Positions 35,605-46,800 of a stretch of 64,000 nt of DNA are shown here, piece by piece; within the stretch, counting starts at the first letter, position 1, and each line of letters opens with the position of its first letter. The stretch covers positions 3,855,700 through 3,919,699 of the forward strand of contig NZ_CP037920.1 in the NCBI RefSeq assembly GCF_007748195.1, read 5' to 3'. The notes beneath the pieces were generated by a model. The model searched no databases. It was not told where the DNA came from and saw only the letters and a program-made list of their open reading frames with translations. The position numbers and the translations under genes were made by a program. Source of the stretch: Gimesia aquarii. GTDB taxonomy: Bacteria > Planctomycetota > Planctomycetia > Planctomycetales > Planctomycetaceae.

Positions 35605-37932
35605 TTATTCAGGTTGCTTCACTGTTGTTAAAAAGCTTCTGAATTCATGTATGCGGCGTAAATCAAACCCTTCGGGTGATTTTTCTAAGAGATAATCGGC
35701 ATCCACAATCGCTTCCGTGATACGTCCCGTCTGGTATCGCAAAACGGCACGCAACCAGCGTTCCTGAAGCAGGTCGTCATCGATGGCGATCATCGTTTCA
35801 ACATAGCGTAGCATGGAAGGAATATCTTCACTATCGCGGGCAAGATTTAACAAATTTCTCAGCATACGTTTAATAATGTCTTTTTTGGTCTGAGCTTTCA
35901 GAAACTCAGCTTCAAATTGACCTTGGTTTGCATTCAGAATCATGATTTTGGCAGCTTCATCACTCAGTTGTTTGCCCCCTTCGAACACATCAATTAATTG
36001 CGTTTTCTCTTCTTGAGAATCGACACGTACGACAAAATGACCGGGAAGCCCAACCCCTTCAATATTGATCCCCAACCGCCGCCCCATTTCCATATAAAGA
36101 ATTGCCAGAGTGATGGGAAGTCCTTCACGATCATCGATTGTCTCATTAATATAACTGTTGGATTTGTTATAATAATTGGTACGGCTGCCATGAAATCCAG
36201 TTTCGAGGAACAGATAACGGTTCAGTGCATCGAGCTTGATCTGTTGATTCGCATTCTCAGGCAACGAGTTTTGCACCTCTGCCACCATGCCTGCCACCTG
36301 ATTGAGATATGACTTGAGTTCCACTTCAGAATTATCCAGTCGCGCCACCAATAAAGCAGCCGATAATAAATCAATGTCTGCTTCTTTTTTTCCGACAAAT
36401 AGTTTTGCGAGTTCATTTCGTACAACGCGTTCATGGATGGACTGCGCTAGCTGCTGTAGACGCTCTGCCTGCCTTTTGAGCAACCGAGCCCTCTCCTGCA
36501 GTGCTTGTTGTGCACGTTTTTCGTCTGTCTCTTTCACAACCTTCTCGATGAGTTCATCCAAAGGGGGACGATCGACTCTGAGGTCTTCCGTCAGATCTTG
36601 AATTTTTTGTGCCGTCTCTTTAGAAGGGCGATACGGTTCAATCCGAGATGCGACTTGAAATCCTCGAAATGTCGCAATCGTATTCCGGAATTTCGCAAGG
36701 CCGACTTTTCCTGTTTGATACTGTCGGTCTTTGATTTCAAATACCTGCTGATCATTGATGAAACATAATGTACGATCTGCCTCTAGCCTGACTTTTAGAT
36801 GGTTCCATTCTCCTTCACGATAGTAAGGACTCTTTTTTTGTTCGAGAACATTCCAGGAGAAGACATCCGCACCATCAAAACGACTAATTCGTAAATTTTT
36901 ATTACTCGGATAAAATCCATAATGCTTCGTTTTTTCATCAGAATAAAAAATGAGACCAGCCGCTCCCGATTCATCATCCAGCTTCACTTCGACTGCAATT
37001 TCATAAGGCAGTTCTGGTAAGTCTTCCTGTGAAACACATAATGAGCGGCTACCTAACCCAGTGCCAAAACCATCAACCATAATGCGCCCCGCTCGCTGAC
37101 GCCAACGCGATCCAAACAAAGGCTTCCAATGCTGTTCATCCAATGTCCCAATGGTTAACCAACGATTGATGGGAACAGGGTTTGGTTTCTCTAACAGTAC
37201 TTTGAGCGCGCTGATATTGACGGCATAACCTAAGTTTCGAGTCACCGCTGATTTCAACGTAACAATGCCCTGAACACGGCCTAAAGAGTCCAGGACGGGA
37301 CCTCCGCTGTTGCCCGGTTCGATGGGAATCGCCAGTTGGATCATTGGCTTTCCCTCAATTTCCCTCGTCCCTGAATTCACACCTTTCACAACACTGTAAC
37401 GTAGCCCTTGTGGGTTACCGAGTGCGACGACTGCGGCTCCCTGTTTTAAGGAATCGGGTTCTGCTAAGGGAAGTGGGGGCAGATCTTTGGCCTCTATTTT
37501 CAACACAGCCAAATCCATCTGACGATCAGTGGCATAAACCTCTTTCACGTCGTATTGTTTCCCATTTAAAAATTGCACGGAAATTGGCCGCGCTTCACCA
37601 ATCACGTGCAAATTCGTAGCGATGAGTCCCTCTGCTGCAATCACAAAACCGGTCCCCAGTCCTGCCTGTTTTCCATCTCGTCCAGCAAAAGAGACAGCGG
37701 CTACGGATTCTTTTGCATATTCAGCGATTTGCTCGGCAGTCATTTCCTGAGAGGAGGTTGATGTACCGATCGCAGGACGCTTAGCAACAACCGGTTGTTC
37801 AGAATTAGTTTCTGCAGCAAAGACGACTTGCGTCAATAACAAAACGTACAAACCAGACAACACAATCCCACCTCGTCTGTGATTGAGTTGCTCAATCGGA
37901 CTTTGACGTTTGACCATCTGCAGAAATCCCAT
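35605..37932 (-). CDS. HtrA-like serine protease fused to a LamG/DUF1080-like and a SirB1-like transglutaminase domain
   Basis: 775 residues, exported by an N-terminal hydrophobic segment (about 22-40). A trypsin-like domain (about 66-250) has the complete triad: H109 in ATNLHVIG, D140 in QMDLAVLK and S209 in EPGNSGGPV. No PDZ domain follows. Instead there is a concanavalin-like jelly-roll (about 260-430: AVEVKLDDESGAAGLIFYSD, then RISRFDG) and a coiled coil. The C-terminal part (about 520-770) reads YINETIDDREGLPITLAILY and VGLPGHFVVR, the signature of SirB1/YchA transglutaminase-like proteins, and ends in TPR-like helices. It is presumably periplasmic. The start has no clear ribosome binding site; ATG 37917 is an alternative. 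Confidence 0.9.
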   Translation of the reverse strand: MGFLQMVKRQSPIEQLNHRRGGIVLSGLYVLLLTQVVFAAETNSEQPVVAKRPAIGTSTSSQEMTAEQIAEYAKESVAAVSFAGRDGKQAGLGTGFVIAAEGLIATNLHVIGEARPISVQFLNGKQYDVKEVYATDRQMDLAVLKIEAKDLPPLPLAEPDSLKQGAAVVALGNPQGLRYSVVKGVNSGTREIEGKPMIQLAIPIEPGNSGGPVLDSLGRVQGIVTLKSAVTRNLGYAVNISALKVLLEKPNPVPINRWLTIGTLDEQHWKPLFGSRWRQRAGRIMVDGFGTGLGSRSLCVSQEDLPELPYEIAVEVKLDDESGAAGLIFYSDEKTKHYGFYPSNKNLRISRFDGADVFSWNVLEQKKSPYYREGEWNHLKVRLEADRTLCFINDQQVFEIKDRQYQTGKVGLAKFRNTIATFRGFQVASRIEPYRPSKETAQKIQDLTEDLRVDRPPLDELIEKVVKETDEKRAQQALQERARLLKRQAERLQQLAQSIHERVVRNELAKLFVGKKEADIDLLSAALLVARLDNSEVELKSYLNQVAGMVAEVQNSLPENANQQIKLDALNRYLFLETGFHGSRTNYYNKSNSYINETIDDREGLPITLAILYMEMGRRLGINIEGVGLPGHFVVRVDSQEEKTQLIDVFEGGKQLSDEAAKIMILNANQGQFEAEFLKAQTKKDIIKRMLRNLLNLARDSEDIPSMLRYVETMIAIDDDLLQERWLRAVLRYQTGRITEAIVDADYLLEKSPEGFDLRRIHEFRSFLTTVKQPE

Positions 37933-38129
37933 TAGTAAGAAATAAGATGAACGAGCGATATATCAGTCACTATTGTATTTTCTTGGGCGACAGAATGCAA
38001 AAAAGAACACCTGAATTCGTATTCATTGGAAAAATGGTCTATCAAGATCACACTTGACGGCCCTGTTCGTACATGACAAGCTGGAGTTCACGAATTGTAA
38101 TTAATCTGGAAATAAGTGAGGTAAATCAC

Positions 38130-39569
38130 ATGTGGAACTCCCTGAAACCTTTTCTATTGCTATTGGTCATTTCAAGTTTGTTCAGCAACGTAGTCGATGC
38201 AGCCACACGACCGAATATCCTTTTCATTTTCACAGATGATCAGGCTCCCTGGGCTTTGGGACGTTCCGGTCATCCTCACGCACACACCCCACACATCGAT
38301 CAAATTTTTCAAGAGGGTGCCTATCTGATTAATTCCTTTACGACAACACCGGTCTGTAGCCCTTCACGTGCCAGCTTGATTACAAGTCGGTATGGCAGTG
38401 AAGTCGGCATCACCGATTGGATCAACCCTCGTGTCGAACCCAAGCATGGGCTCAATCCAAAAACCATGACCTGGATGCAACTGCTGAAAGAATCAGGTTA
38501 TCGTACCGGGCTCATTGGAAAATGGCATCTGGGTTTGCTTGACAAACAGCATCCGACAAAATTCGGGTATGACTATTTTATGGGATTTCGTGGAGGAGGC
38601 AACGTTCCCAAAGATCCGAAACTTGAGGTGAACGGCAAAGAAACCAAACTCAAAGGATTACTTCCCGATATTCTTGTCGATGATGCCATCCGGTTTATCG
38701 GACAGGAGCAGGGGACCCCCTTCCTGCTTTCGCTGCATTTTCGCGCCCCGCATGCACGCTGGCTGCCAGTTGCCGCTGAAGACTGGCAACCCTTCGAAAA
38801 TCTTGATCCACAAATTCCGAATCCAGACTATCCTGACCTCAACGTAAAACGAGTCAAAACAATGACGCGTGAATATCTGGCAAGCGTCGCCAGTGTGGAC
38901 CGCAACGTTGGTCGCCTTCTTGAAGCATTAAAAACACAAAATTTGCACCACAACACGATTATCATTTTCTCCAGCGATCATGGTTATAACATGGGACATA
39001 ATGGGATCTGGCATAAAGGAAATGGTCATTGGGTCCTCAACACGAAACCGAAAGCAACCAAAAATATTCCCGCAGGACAACGCCCTAATATGTACGATCA
39101 TTCAATCAAAGTACCCACCGCAGTCCTATGGCCTGGAGTCACCCAACGTAACCAGCTAGTCAAACAAACGGTTTCCAACCTGGATTGGTTTCCAACGATC
39201 TTAGAAATGGCCCACGTTGCCAAACCAGATCAGCTAACACTCCGTGGCAGGAGTATTGTCCCGTTGTTAAAAAATAGAAATGTGAATGACTGGGATAACG
39301 GATTCTATGCAGAGTACAGCACCAAGCACCAGTCAAAGACGCACATGCGTATGTTCCGCACACCGGAATGGAAACTGGTCCGTGACTTCTTGAATCCCAC
39401 CAGAGATGAACTCTACAACCTGACTCAAGACCCGGCAGAAACCACGAATCTGATTGACTCACAAGATTCGAAAACGGTTGAAATGAAAGAGGAGTTACAT
39501 CAAAAAATTCTCTCACATATGAAAGCAAACAACGACGAAGTTCTCGATCAAATTAGGCAGGGGACATAG
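38130..39569 (+). CDS. Secreted type I sulfatase
   Basis: 479 residues with a signal peptide (about 1-24, ending VVDA). RPNILFIFTDDQ provides the metal-binding aspartates (D36, D37). The formylglycine site is C76 in PVCSPSR, which fits the CxPSR maturation motif, so a formylglycine-generating enzyme is required. GLIGKWHLG and FSSDHGYNMGHNGIWHKGNGHW supply further active-site Lys/His residues. It hydrolyses sulfate esters, probably on algal polysaccharide, in the periplasm. I start at ATG 38130, which has GTGAGG 8 nt upstream; the longer in-frame start at 38073 would mask the signal peptide. It is a lone gene, followed by a structured region and csrA. Confidence 0.95.
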   Translation: MWNSLKPFLLLLVISSLFSNVVDAATRPNILFIFTDDQAPWALGRSGHPHAHTPHIDQIFQEGAYLINSFTTTPVCSPSRASLITSRYGSEVGITDWINPRVEPKHGLNPKTMTWMQLLKESGYRTGLIGKWHLGLLDKQHPTKFGYDYFMGFRGGGNVPKDPKLEVNGKETKLKGLLPDILVDDAIRFIGQEQGTPFLLSLHFRAPHARWLPVAAEDWQPFENLDPQIPNPDYPDLNVKRVKTMTREYLASVASVDRNVGRLLEALKTQNLHHNTIIIFSSDHGYNMGHNGIWHKGNGHWVLNTKPKATKNIPAGQRPNMYDHSIKVPTAVLWPGVTQRNQLVKQTVSNLDWFPTILEMAHVAKPDQLTLRGRSIVPLLKNRNVNDWDNGFYAEYSTKHQSKTHMRMFRTPEWKLVRDFLNPTRDELYNLTQDPAETTNLIDSQDSKTVEMKEELHQKILSHMKANNDEVLDQIRQGT

Positions 39570-39928
39570 CACCCGGAAATTTAAAAAAAAGAAAAACTGC
39601 CCTTGCAATAAAAAACAGAGGAGGTATATTTCCCTCAGCAATCAACTACTCGCCCGGCAGGTGCCGGCCGCATGCTCGCCGCTGGAGGAGCGAGCCTTAT
39701 CGTCTTTTTAGCGACGCAATAGCATTCTCTTGCTGCGGTTAAGCTGTGTCTTCAGCTTGACAGCGATTTTGATTGCCTTTGTCTAGGTTCAGACTTTTTG
39801 ACTGTTTTGACAACGAAATGGAACCGTCCTGGTGAATGATCTATCCAGGCCGATCCAAGCTCGGCTTGGCAATTCAAAAGAATTTTGAAACACGTTCCTA
39901 TTCCACCATGACAAGAAGGAGTCTTTCA
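39570..39928 (+). other. Structured csrA leader/sulfatase trailer
   Basis: 359 nt without a convincing gene. Several GC-rich hairpins are visible. CCGGCA-GG-TGCCGG lies near 39654. A 6-bp stem GCTCGC (39674-39679) pairs with GCGAGC (39690-39695) around a 10-nt loop containing GGAGGA, followed by CTTATCGTCTTTTT, so it could terminate sulfatase transcription. Closer to csrA, GCCGA/TCGGC (39849-39865) and CCAAG/CTTGG (39855-39869) share bases and exclude each other. Confidence 0.5.
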
Positions 39929-40162
39929 ATGTTGGTTTTATCCCGCAAAACTAATGAGTCCATTCAAATTGGAAATCACATTAATATTACGGTTTTAGAA
40001 ACGCGAAAAGGTGCTGTCCGAATTGGAATCTCGGCACCACCAGAAGTCCCCATTTCCCGCCCAGAACGTGCGAAACAAACCGTGACTCAGGAAATGACAC
40101 TACACGATGGAACAAGGGAAAATTCTCAATTCTCACTTTCCTTTTGCGGAACGATTTCCTGA
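39929..40162 (+). CDS. csrA: Carbon storage regulator CsrA
   Basis: A 77-residue dimeric RNA-binding protein that binds GGA motifs in mRNA leaders and represses or stabilises them. The N-terminal 50 residues match the family closely: MLVLSRKTNESIQIG, then ITVLETRKGAVRIGISAP and VPISRPER with the RNA-contacting Arg. The ~15-residue tail after position 60 is longer than usual (typical CsrA has 60-65 residues). AAGGAG lies 8 nt before ATG 39929. An upstream in-frame ATG at 39836 has no ribosome binding site and is rejected. It is followed by its own terminator and, 640 nt later, by the giant surface-protein gene. Confidence 0.96.
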   Translation: MLVLSRKTNESIQIGNHINITVLETRKGAVRIGISAPPEVPISRPERAKQTVTQEMTLHDGTRENSQFSLSFCGTIS

Positions 40163-40185
40163 GAAAACTTGGGGATACATTTTGC

Positions 40186-40226
40186 ACGAAGGAGAGTCAC
40201 TATAGGCTCTCCTTCGTCTGTCTTTT
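40186..40226 (+). terminator. csrA terminator
   Basis: A perfect 11-bp stem (ACGAAGGAGAG at 40186-40196 with CTCTCCTTCGT at 40207-40217) and a 10-nt loop are followed by CTGTCTTTT. It lies 24 nt after the csrA stop codon. Confidence 0.88.
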
Positions 40227-40802
40227 ACTAATTTCTATTCGGAATTACATTCCAAACTCTTTTGCATTCTTGAGATTAAATTGAAAATCAAGGTGGTGCA
40301 AAATCAGGCTCATGCTGTTCCGAACTGGATTTAATTCGTTCTGCATGGCCTAACCTCTCAGCTTCTGTGAAATAAGCAATTATGCTGTTAGTTGGTCATT
40401 AGAAGCTTTTCGCTACTTGCGAGTATAAAAATTTGCAGCCAACTCTCAATGGTGGGAGTCGGTTCAATGACCCAGCTTTGCCAAAACTTGAAGGCTTATT
40501 TGTTTGGTCAACCTCAATACTCCCATAGTAAGTATTTCAATCTAGTGCTTGCATGCGATTTGTTTTTTTTCGTTAATGTTGGAAATAATCTGCCATCTTG
40601 TATAGATCTTTAGAATATGACAAGGTATTTTCCTCCTAAGCCTGCCACAGGAACATTTTTCACAAACCAATGTATCCATATGGTTTTATGTGACTTGATG
40701 TTTCCTCTTAACACAATTGTTTAGACAACTCAATTTACTGGTCGAATGTGGCGAACCTTAACGAAATCATAGGTTCGTGAACACAAGAGAAGGAGTTTTT
40801 CT
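40227..40802. other. Upstream region of the giant surface-protein gene
   Basis: 576 nt of AT-rich sequence with short frames only (for example 40392-40613, starting at TTG with no ribosome binding site). It must carry the promoter and a long leader for the 23-kb gene that starts at 40803. I see no clear -35/-10 pair. Confidence 0.45.
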
Positions 40803-43800
40803 GTGCTCATTTCCAACTGGCTAAGTGCTCTCATTTCCCGTATACAACGACGTCCCCGCTACAATTCTCGTGCTCGCCGCGCGATCCGCAAACGTTGGGA
40901 AGCCGTTCAACAAAACCGTCTGACAACCGTCGATGCCCTCGAAGAGCGAACGATGCTGACGACCACGCTCTACCTGGACTTCGGTCAGGGTTTCATAAAC
41001 GGTGAGTTGAATACGACCGTCTATGAACTGGCTACAATAGATGGAGTGGGAAATGGCTATGGAACAGGAACTTATCTGGGGGGGGAAGGGCCAGATGGAA
41101 AGGAACTGCAAAATAGTGATGTATTAACTCTTTCAAGCTTGGAGTATGATTTCGATGGTAATGGAACTTTTGATATCAATAGTGACCTGACCGCGTTAGC
41201 GAATTCAGTGAAGGCAATCATTGAATCGACACTGGAACCGTTCGATATTGATGTGCAAATTGCATCTTCCAGTAGCCTCACTGACGCTGCCAATAAGATG
41301 CAACTCAATGACTGGCCTGCCCAGTTAGGTCCCAATCCCACAGGAGAAAATGATGCCTATGTTTTCGTGACAGAAATGTGGTCAAGTAGATTTGGTGATG
41401 GGTCTCCAGGGAGTGTCGAATCTGTTGGTGAAACTATTGGTGCCAATGGCGCAGCTGCTGCCAGTGATTTGTACGAGAGCGTACTTGTTGATGGCGTAAC
41501 CGTTTACGGACAAGGAAATCGGCGCGATGAAGCTGTGCTGGTTTTTGCTGATACCATATTTTCCTCAACCAATGGAACCCAGGGAACGACTGAGTTCGGC
41601 GAAAATCTCGCGCAACGGCTTGCGTATACAGCAACGCACGAAGCATTTCATACATTCAGCCTGTGGCATACCACAGGTCAACTTGCACATGGAGATGTGA
41701 TTCTCACGGGAGTTGAAAATAATGACCGTGAAGATCCTTTTATGGTCACTCGCTTTGATCTTGACCGTGTTAATGATGTAAAGGTTACCAACTACAACAA
41801 CTATGGATTGATTGCAAGCGACACTGATATCGGCCTTCGCGATAGTAATAATAATGGTATTCCTGACATTGCCTATGTGACAGGAACTGGAGCTCATGAC
41901 CGAATAACGATCACCAAAGGCACTGGATCGAATATCGATGTGCTTATTGAAGCCTATTCAGATACAGCCATGACATCGTCGTTAGCCATGCCCGAGACGT
42001 ATTCAATTAATTTAGACACAGAGTCTGATGGTACATTGCTTATCGATTTGGGAATTGGCGACGATGAAATCGTTATCGACAGCACCATTGATGCTCTGAT
42101 CCGAGTACGAGGGGGTGGAGGCGATGACACTCTTAAATTCTCGGGAACTCCAGATCAAATCTTACATACGGTAGGTGCAGATTTTTCCGTTGCGTCTGAA
42201 CTCACTACCAATGGTACGACCGTGACGTTTCAGTCTGAAGATATTGAATTTATTGATGATCGTAGTCAGCAGCAAAATGGAGCCACTTCATCAGTAACTA
42301 TCTTGACCGGAAGTGATGATGATGACTTAAAAATCTACACTCGCACGATTGACGGCTCAGAAGTTTACAGGATCCAATCTGATCGAAAAACTGTTGGGTT
42401 CAGTCACAGTACGCTTTCAATAGATGCAGGAGCAGGGACTGATTCAATAACCGTTTATGATGATCTTGTGTTGCAAGGCCTTCAGTTAGATGCCGAGTTC
42501 ATTAACCTGAATACAGGACTGATCGAAACGGTAGAAGATCAGATTTATGATGGTAGCGTTAAGCTTGATAAGGACACGACGCTAAATGGTAAAAATGTCA
42601 TCTTTAATGGCACGCTTGATCAAAGGAATTTGAGTGATGAGAATAATTACTTTCTGTATGAAACTGACTATCACTGGGATGATATTTCAGGAAGTGGTAC
42701 AGGATTAAATCTAATTCTGGATACAAATAATAAAGCGGAATCAGGATTACTTAATCTCGGTTTTGACTTTCAATTTTTTGAGAATCTCTATTCCGGAATT
42801 TATGTCAATGCACACGGGTTTGTTACTTTCACGGGGAACCAGAATCCTGGTGTTAATCCCACTGGGATTCCTGAAACTGCTATTCCCAATAACTTGATTG
42901 CTGGCTGGTGGAGTATCCTATCACCAGGCGATGGGAGTGTACCAAATCCAGGTCAAATCTATTATGAATTGCAGGGAACTCCTGGGGATCGTGTGTTTGT
43001 GATTCAGTACGACGAAGTTCAGCATCTGCTATACACACAAAACGGTACAGAATGGGATAACCCTGCTCCAGTGTCCTTTCAGATTAGACTGTATGAGTCT
43101 GGGAGTGAAATTGAAGTACATTACAAAGACGCTCCTTTGAACCTGAATACGGCTGAAAATGCCCTCTGGCCTCATTTTACAGGAATCGAAAATGCGTCAG
43201 GTACAATCAGTGAAGTCTTGCCATCCTCTGTTACATTGAATGGTATCACTGAACGATCTTTTCGCTACAGTGCTCTGTCACCAACGACTGATATTGTGGA
43301 TTTAACTATCAATACCACTGAAAGTGGAACGACAACCTTCAACGGAGTTGTCGGCGGTACGAATGCGCTCGGAAATATCACCACCAACAGTGATGGCACG
43401 ACAGAAATCAATGCCGACATCAATCTCAGCACGGGGCATACTCTAGACCTCAATGACGCCGTTGTTTTCAATAGCGATGTCACACTGACCGCTCCTCAAA
43501 TTAATGTGCACAGTACGTTGGAAGGCGTTTCACATCTGACGCTGGCCCCGACTTCGAACCTGACGTTGGTCTCAGGATCGACGTTCCGCGTAGCGCTTAA
43601 CGGAACCACAGCTGTCACTGAATACGATCAATTGATATTAGCAGACACCATCGATCTGACAGGCGTCAATTTAGATGTGGTTCTCGATTCGTATACGCCC
43701 GATGATAATACGTCCTACACGATCATCAAAAATGATTCAGCCAATCCGATCCAAGGGACATTTAATGGGCTACCGGAAGGAGCGGACGTCGTCTTCGGTA

Positions 43801-46800
43801 GCACCACGTTCAGAATCAGCTATTTGGGTGGAGATGGAAACGACGTTGTATTAACGGCTAACAATTCCAATCCTTTTGTGACCTCGATTACCGCATCAGG
43901 TACAACAACCACGAATTCGGAGACTGTCCAATTCAGAGTTTATTTTTCCGAAGCAGTATCAGGATTAGATGCATCAGACTTCGCGGTTAACACAACAGGA
44001 ACCCTAACCGGAGTTTCCATTGACAGTATCAGTCAAATTAATGATTCCTATTATCGGGTTTATGTGAGCACTGGCCAAGATACCGGAAACGAATCTGGCT
44101 CCCTGAAGCTTGACCTAATTGATGATGATACCATCATTGATGTTTTTGGAAACTCGCTGGGAGGAACAGGCACGACTAATGGAAACTTCACATCTGGTGA
44201 AGTATTCACAATTGACTTCATTCACCCAACCGCCCCTGTGATCACCGGAATGAGCGATGATTCTGGTATTAACGATAGCGATCAGATTACAAATGATGGT
44301 TTTCCAACCTTTGTCGGTACGGCAGAAGTTGGGAGTATTGTTACTCTTAAACGTGACAGTCTCGTTATTGCAACTGCCGTCACCGATGCACAAGGAGACT
44401 GGTCTGCTGAATCCACCGTCTTCTTCCAACACAAAACCCACACTGTGACAGCGACGGCTACAGATGCGGCAGGGAACAAGAGTAATACCTCGGTAGATTT
44501 TATATTGACCGTTGATCATGTTACAGATGCTCCTGTCTTTAACGGACTATCTGCTGGTGATTCCGGAACTAACACTGATGATGAGATCACCAACGAAGAA
44601 ACCTTTACACTTTCAGGCACCGCTGAAGCCAATGGTGAAGTCATCGTTTACCTCAATGGCAGCAACGAGTCTATTGGAACAGCGACTGTCGATTCCTCTG
44701 GCAACTGGAATCTGCAATACGAAGCAATTGATGGGGATGGAGATTACATCTTTACAGCAAACACCAAGGATGTCGCAGGGAATTTGAGCGTCGACTCAGC
44801 TGAATTTACTGTCACGCTTGATAATGTCTCTGATGCCCCTGTCATGATTGGGGTTATTGATGACACCGGGATTAATGGTACCAATAATGTTACCAGAGAC
44901 CAAGAGTTGACTTTATATGGAACGACTGAAGCAAACAGTATTGTTACGGTTTATCGAACAGACTTAGGTTCAGACCAGGAATTGGGTACAACTACAGCCG
45001 ATGATACAGGCAAATGGACATATGAATACAACACATCGTTAGCAGCTGGAACGACAGCAAACCCAGAGACTTATACATTTAAAGCGACAGCAAGTGATAT
45101 TGCGGGCAATGCTGCATCAGGATTTAGCAATATACTCTCAGTCGATATCGTGAATGATTCTGAAGAGGGTGCCGAAGTCCGTGTCGATCTGCGTGTTGTT
45201 ACAAGTAAAACAAATACTGATTCAACAACTGGAGAACTTGGAGTACCGATAGATTTTCCTGAAAACACACAATTCCTGGATGAATGGGGAAGCTATTGGG
45301 TCGAAATCTGGTTGAGCACACCTTATGCCTTTGATCCAGGAACTCCTGGTATTCAATCAGCTGATATTGATCTAGTCTATAATACGAATTTTACATCTGC
45401 CATTGAAATAGAATATGGCGCTGCATTTACCGCTAGTCAAACGACTCCAACAATTGATGACATTGGCGATGGTACAATCGGAACAGTGACAAATATCAGC
45501 GCATCAACTGCCTTAACCGGGATTGGAGTAGCAAAGCATCTCCTATTTGCTCGCGTAAAATTTGAAGCTACTGCTAACGATCAGGTTGCATTAGAAGTTG
45601 AACGTACTGTCGATATTCCCAATGGAACGGTGACTCGTAGCCTTGTCATGGCGGATCCAGGTTTTAATGCAAGCATAACTGAAATCGTCAATGATTCAAA
45701 TACGGTTCTAAATTCTACTAACAGTGGGGCAAAAATAGGGGACTTACCAGAAACCCAAATATTACCCAATATATATGATTATGATGACGATGATAGTGTC
45801 AATTTCAGAGACCTCACACTCTTCGCTTCACAATATCAATTTGAACCAACAGATTATACCAATTCAACTGAAAGCGAATTTGAAAAATCTGACAACACTT
45901 GGCTTTTTGATACTGATAAGTCTGGGCAAGTTAATTTCAGAGATTTAACACTTTTCGCATCGAACTATCAACGGTCAAAATCTGGTACAGACACTATATA
46001 TTACCCTACTAGATTCTTTACTGAAGAGCTTTATACTTCAGAGTCAGAGCTTCTATTCAGAGCGTCATCAGTCATGATTACTAATTTAGTTGCTGATGAG
46101 GACGCCAACACACTTACAATTGAAGTCACAAATACGGACCAACTGGGAACAGGCTTTAGTGTTGATGTTGAAACAACTGACTTAGTACTCGGAGCAGACG
46201 CTCCCATTCAATTAGATGAAGCTGATGTTGCTACTGCTGGAACTGATTTTAGTTCCAATATCAATACATTGAATTTTTCAGGAACTGCTGGGGAAAAGCA
46301 ATACATTACTGTTCCTTTAATTGATGATAACGTCGTCGAATTCGATGAAAAAATCTATGTTAATCTCAATAATCTACAATACACTGGAGACGGGGTTATT
46401 GAGTATGAAAACACCATAGCATTCATTCAAGATAATGACTTCTCAAATATCAGTATCTCCGATGAAACACAGTCTGAGGGGGGAGTCTTCTCCTTTGAAG
46501 TGACACTCGATAACCCAGCTTCTGAAAACGTCTCTGTCTGGGCGAGCCTCGAAATGGGAACAACAGATGTTTCCGATTTTGTGGACTCCACCGCTAAAGA
46601 AATTGTGTTCTTACCAGGAGAAACCTCGAAAACAGTTACCTTCACACTAATTGATGATACCATTCTTGAAGGGGCGGAATCATTTAACGTCAAACTGACG
46701 GATCCCAAATTTGCTGGTGAAACGGATCTTACGCGCGTAGACATTGTAGATGCCATAGGTGCCGGAACGATCAATGACAATGATAGTGCGTCTCTCTCAA

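Noticed and set aside
39836..39928. Upstream in-frame extension of csrA
   Set aside because: Extra residues do not resemble CsrA, and the AAGGAG site is correctly placed only for ATG 39929.
40392..40613. 73-codon plus frame upstream of the giant gene
   Set aside because: Starts at TTG without ribosome binding site and ends well before 40803; probably leader or promoter DNA.
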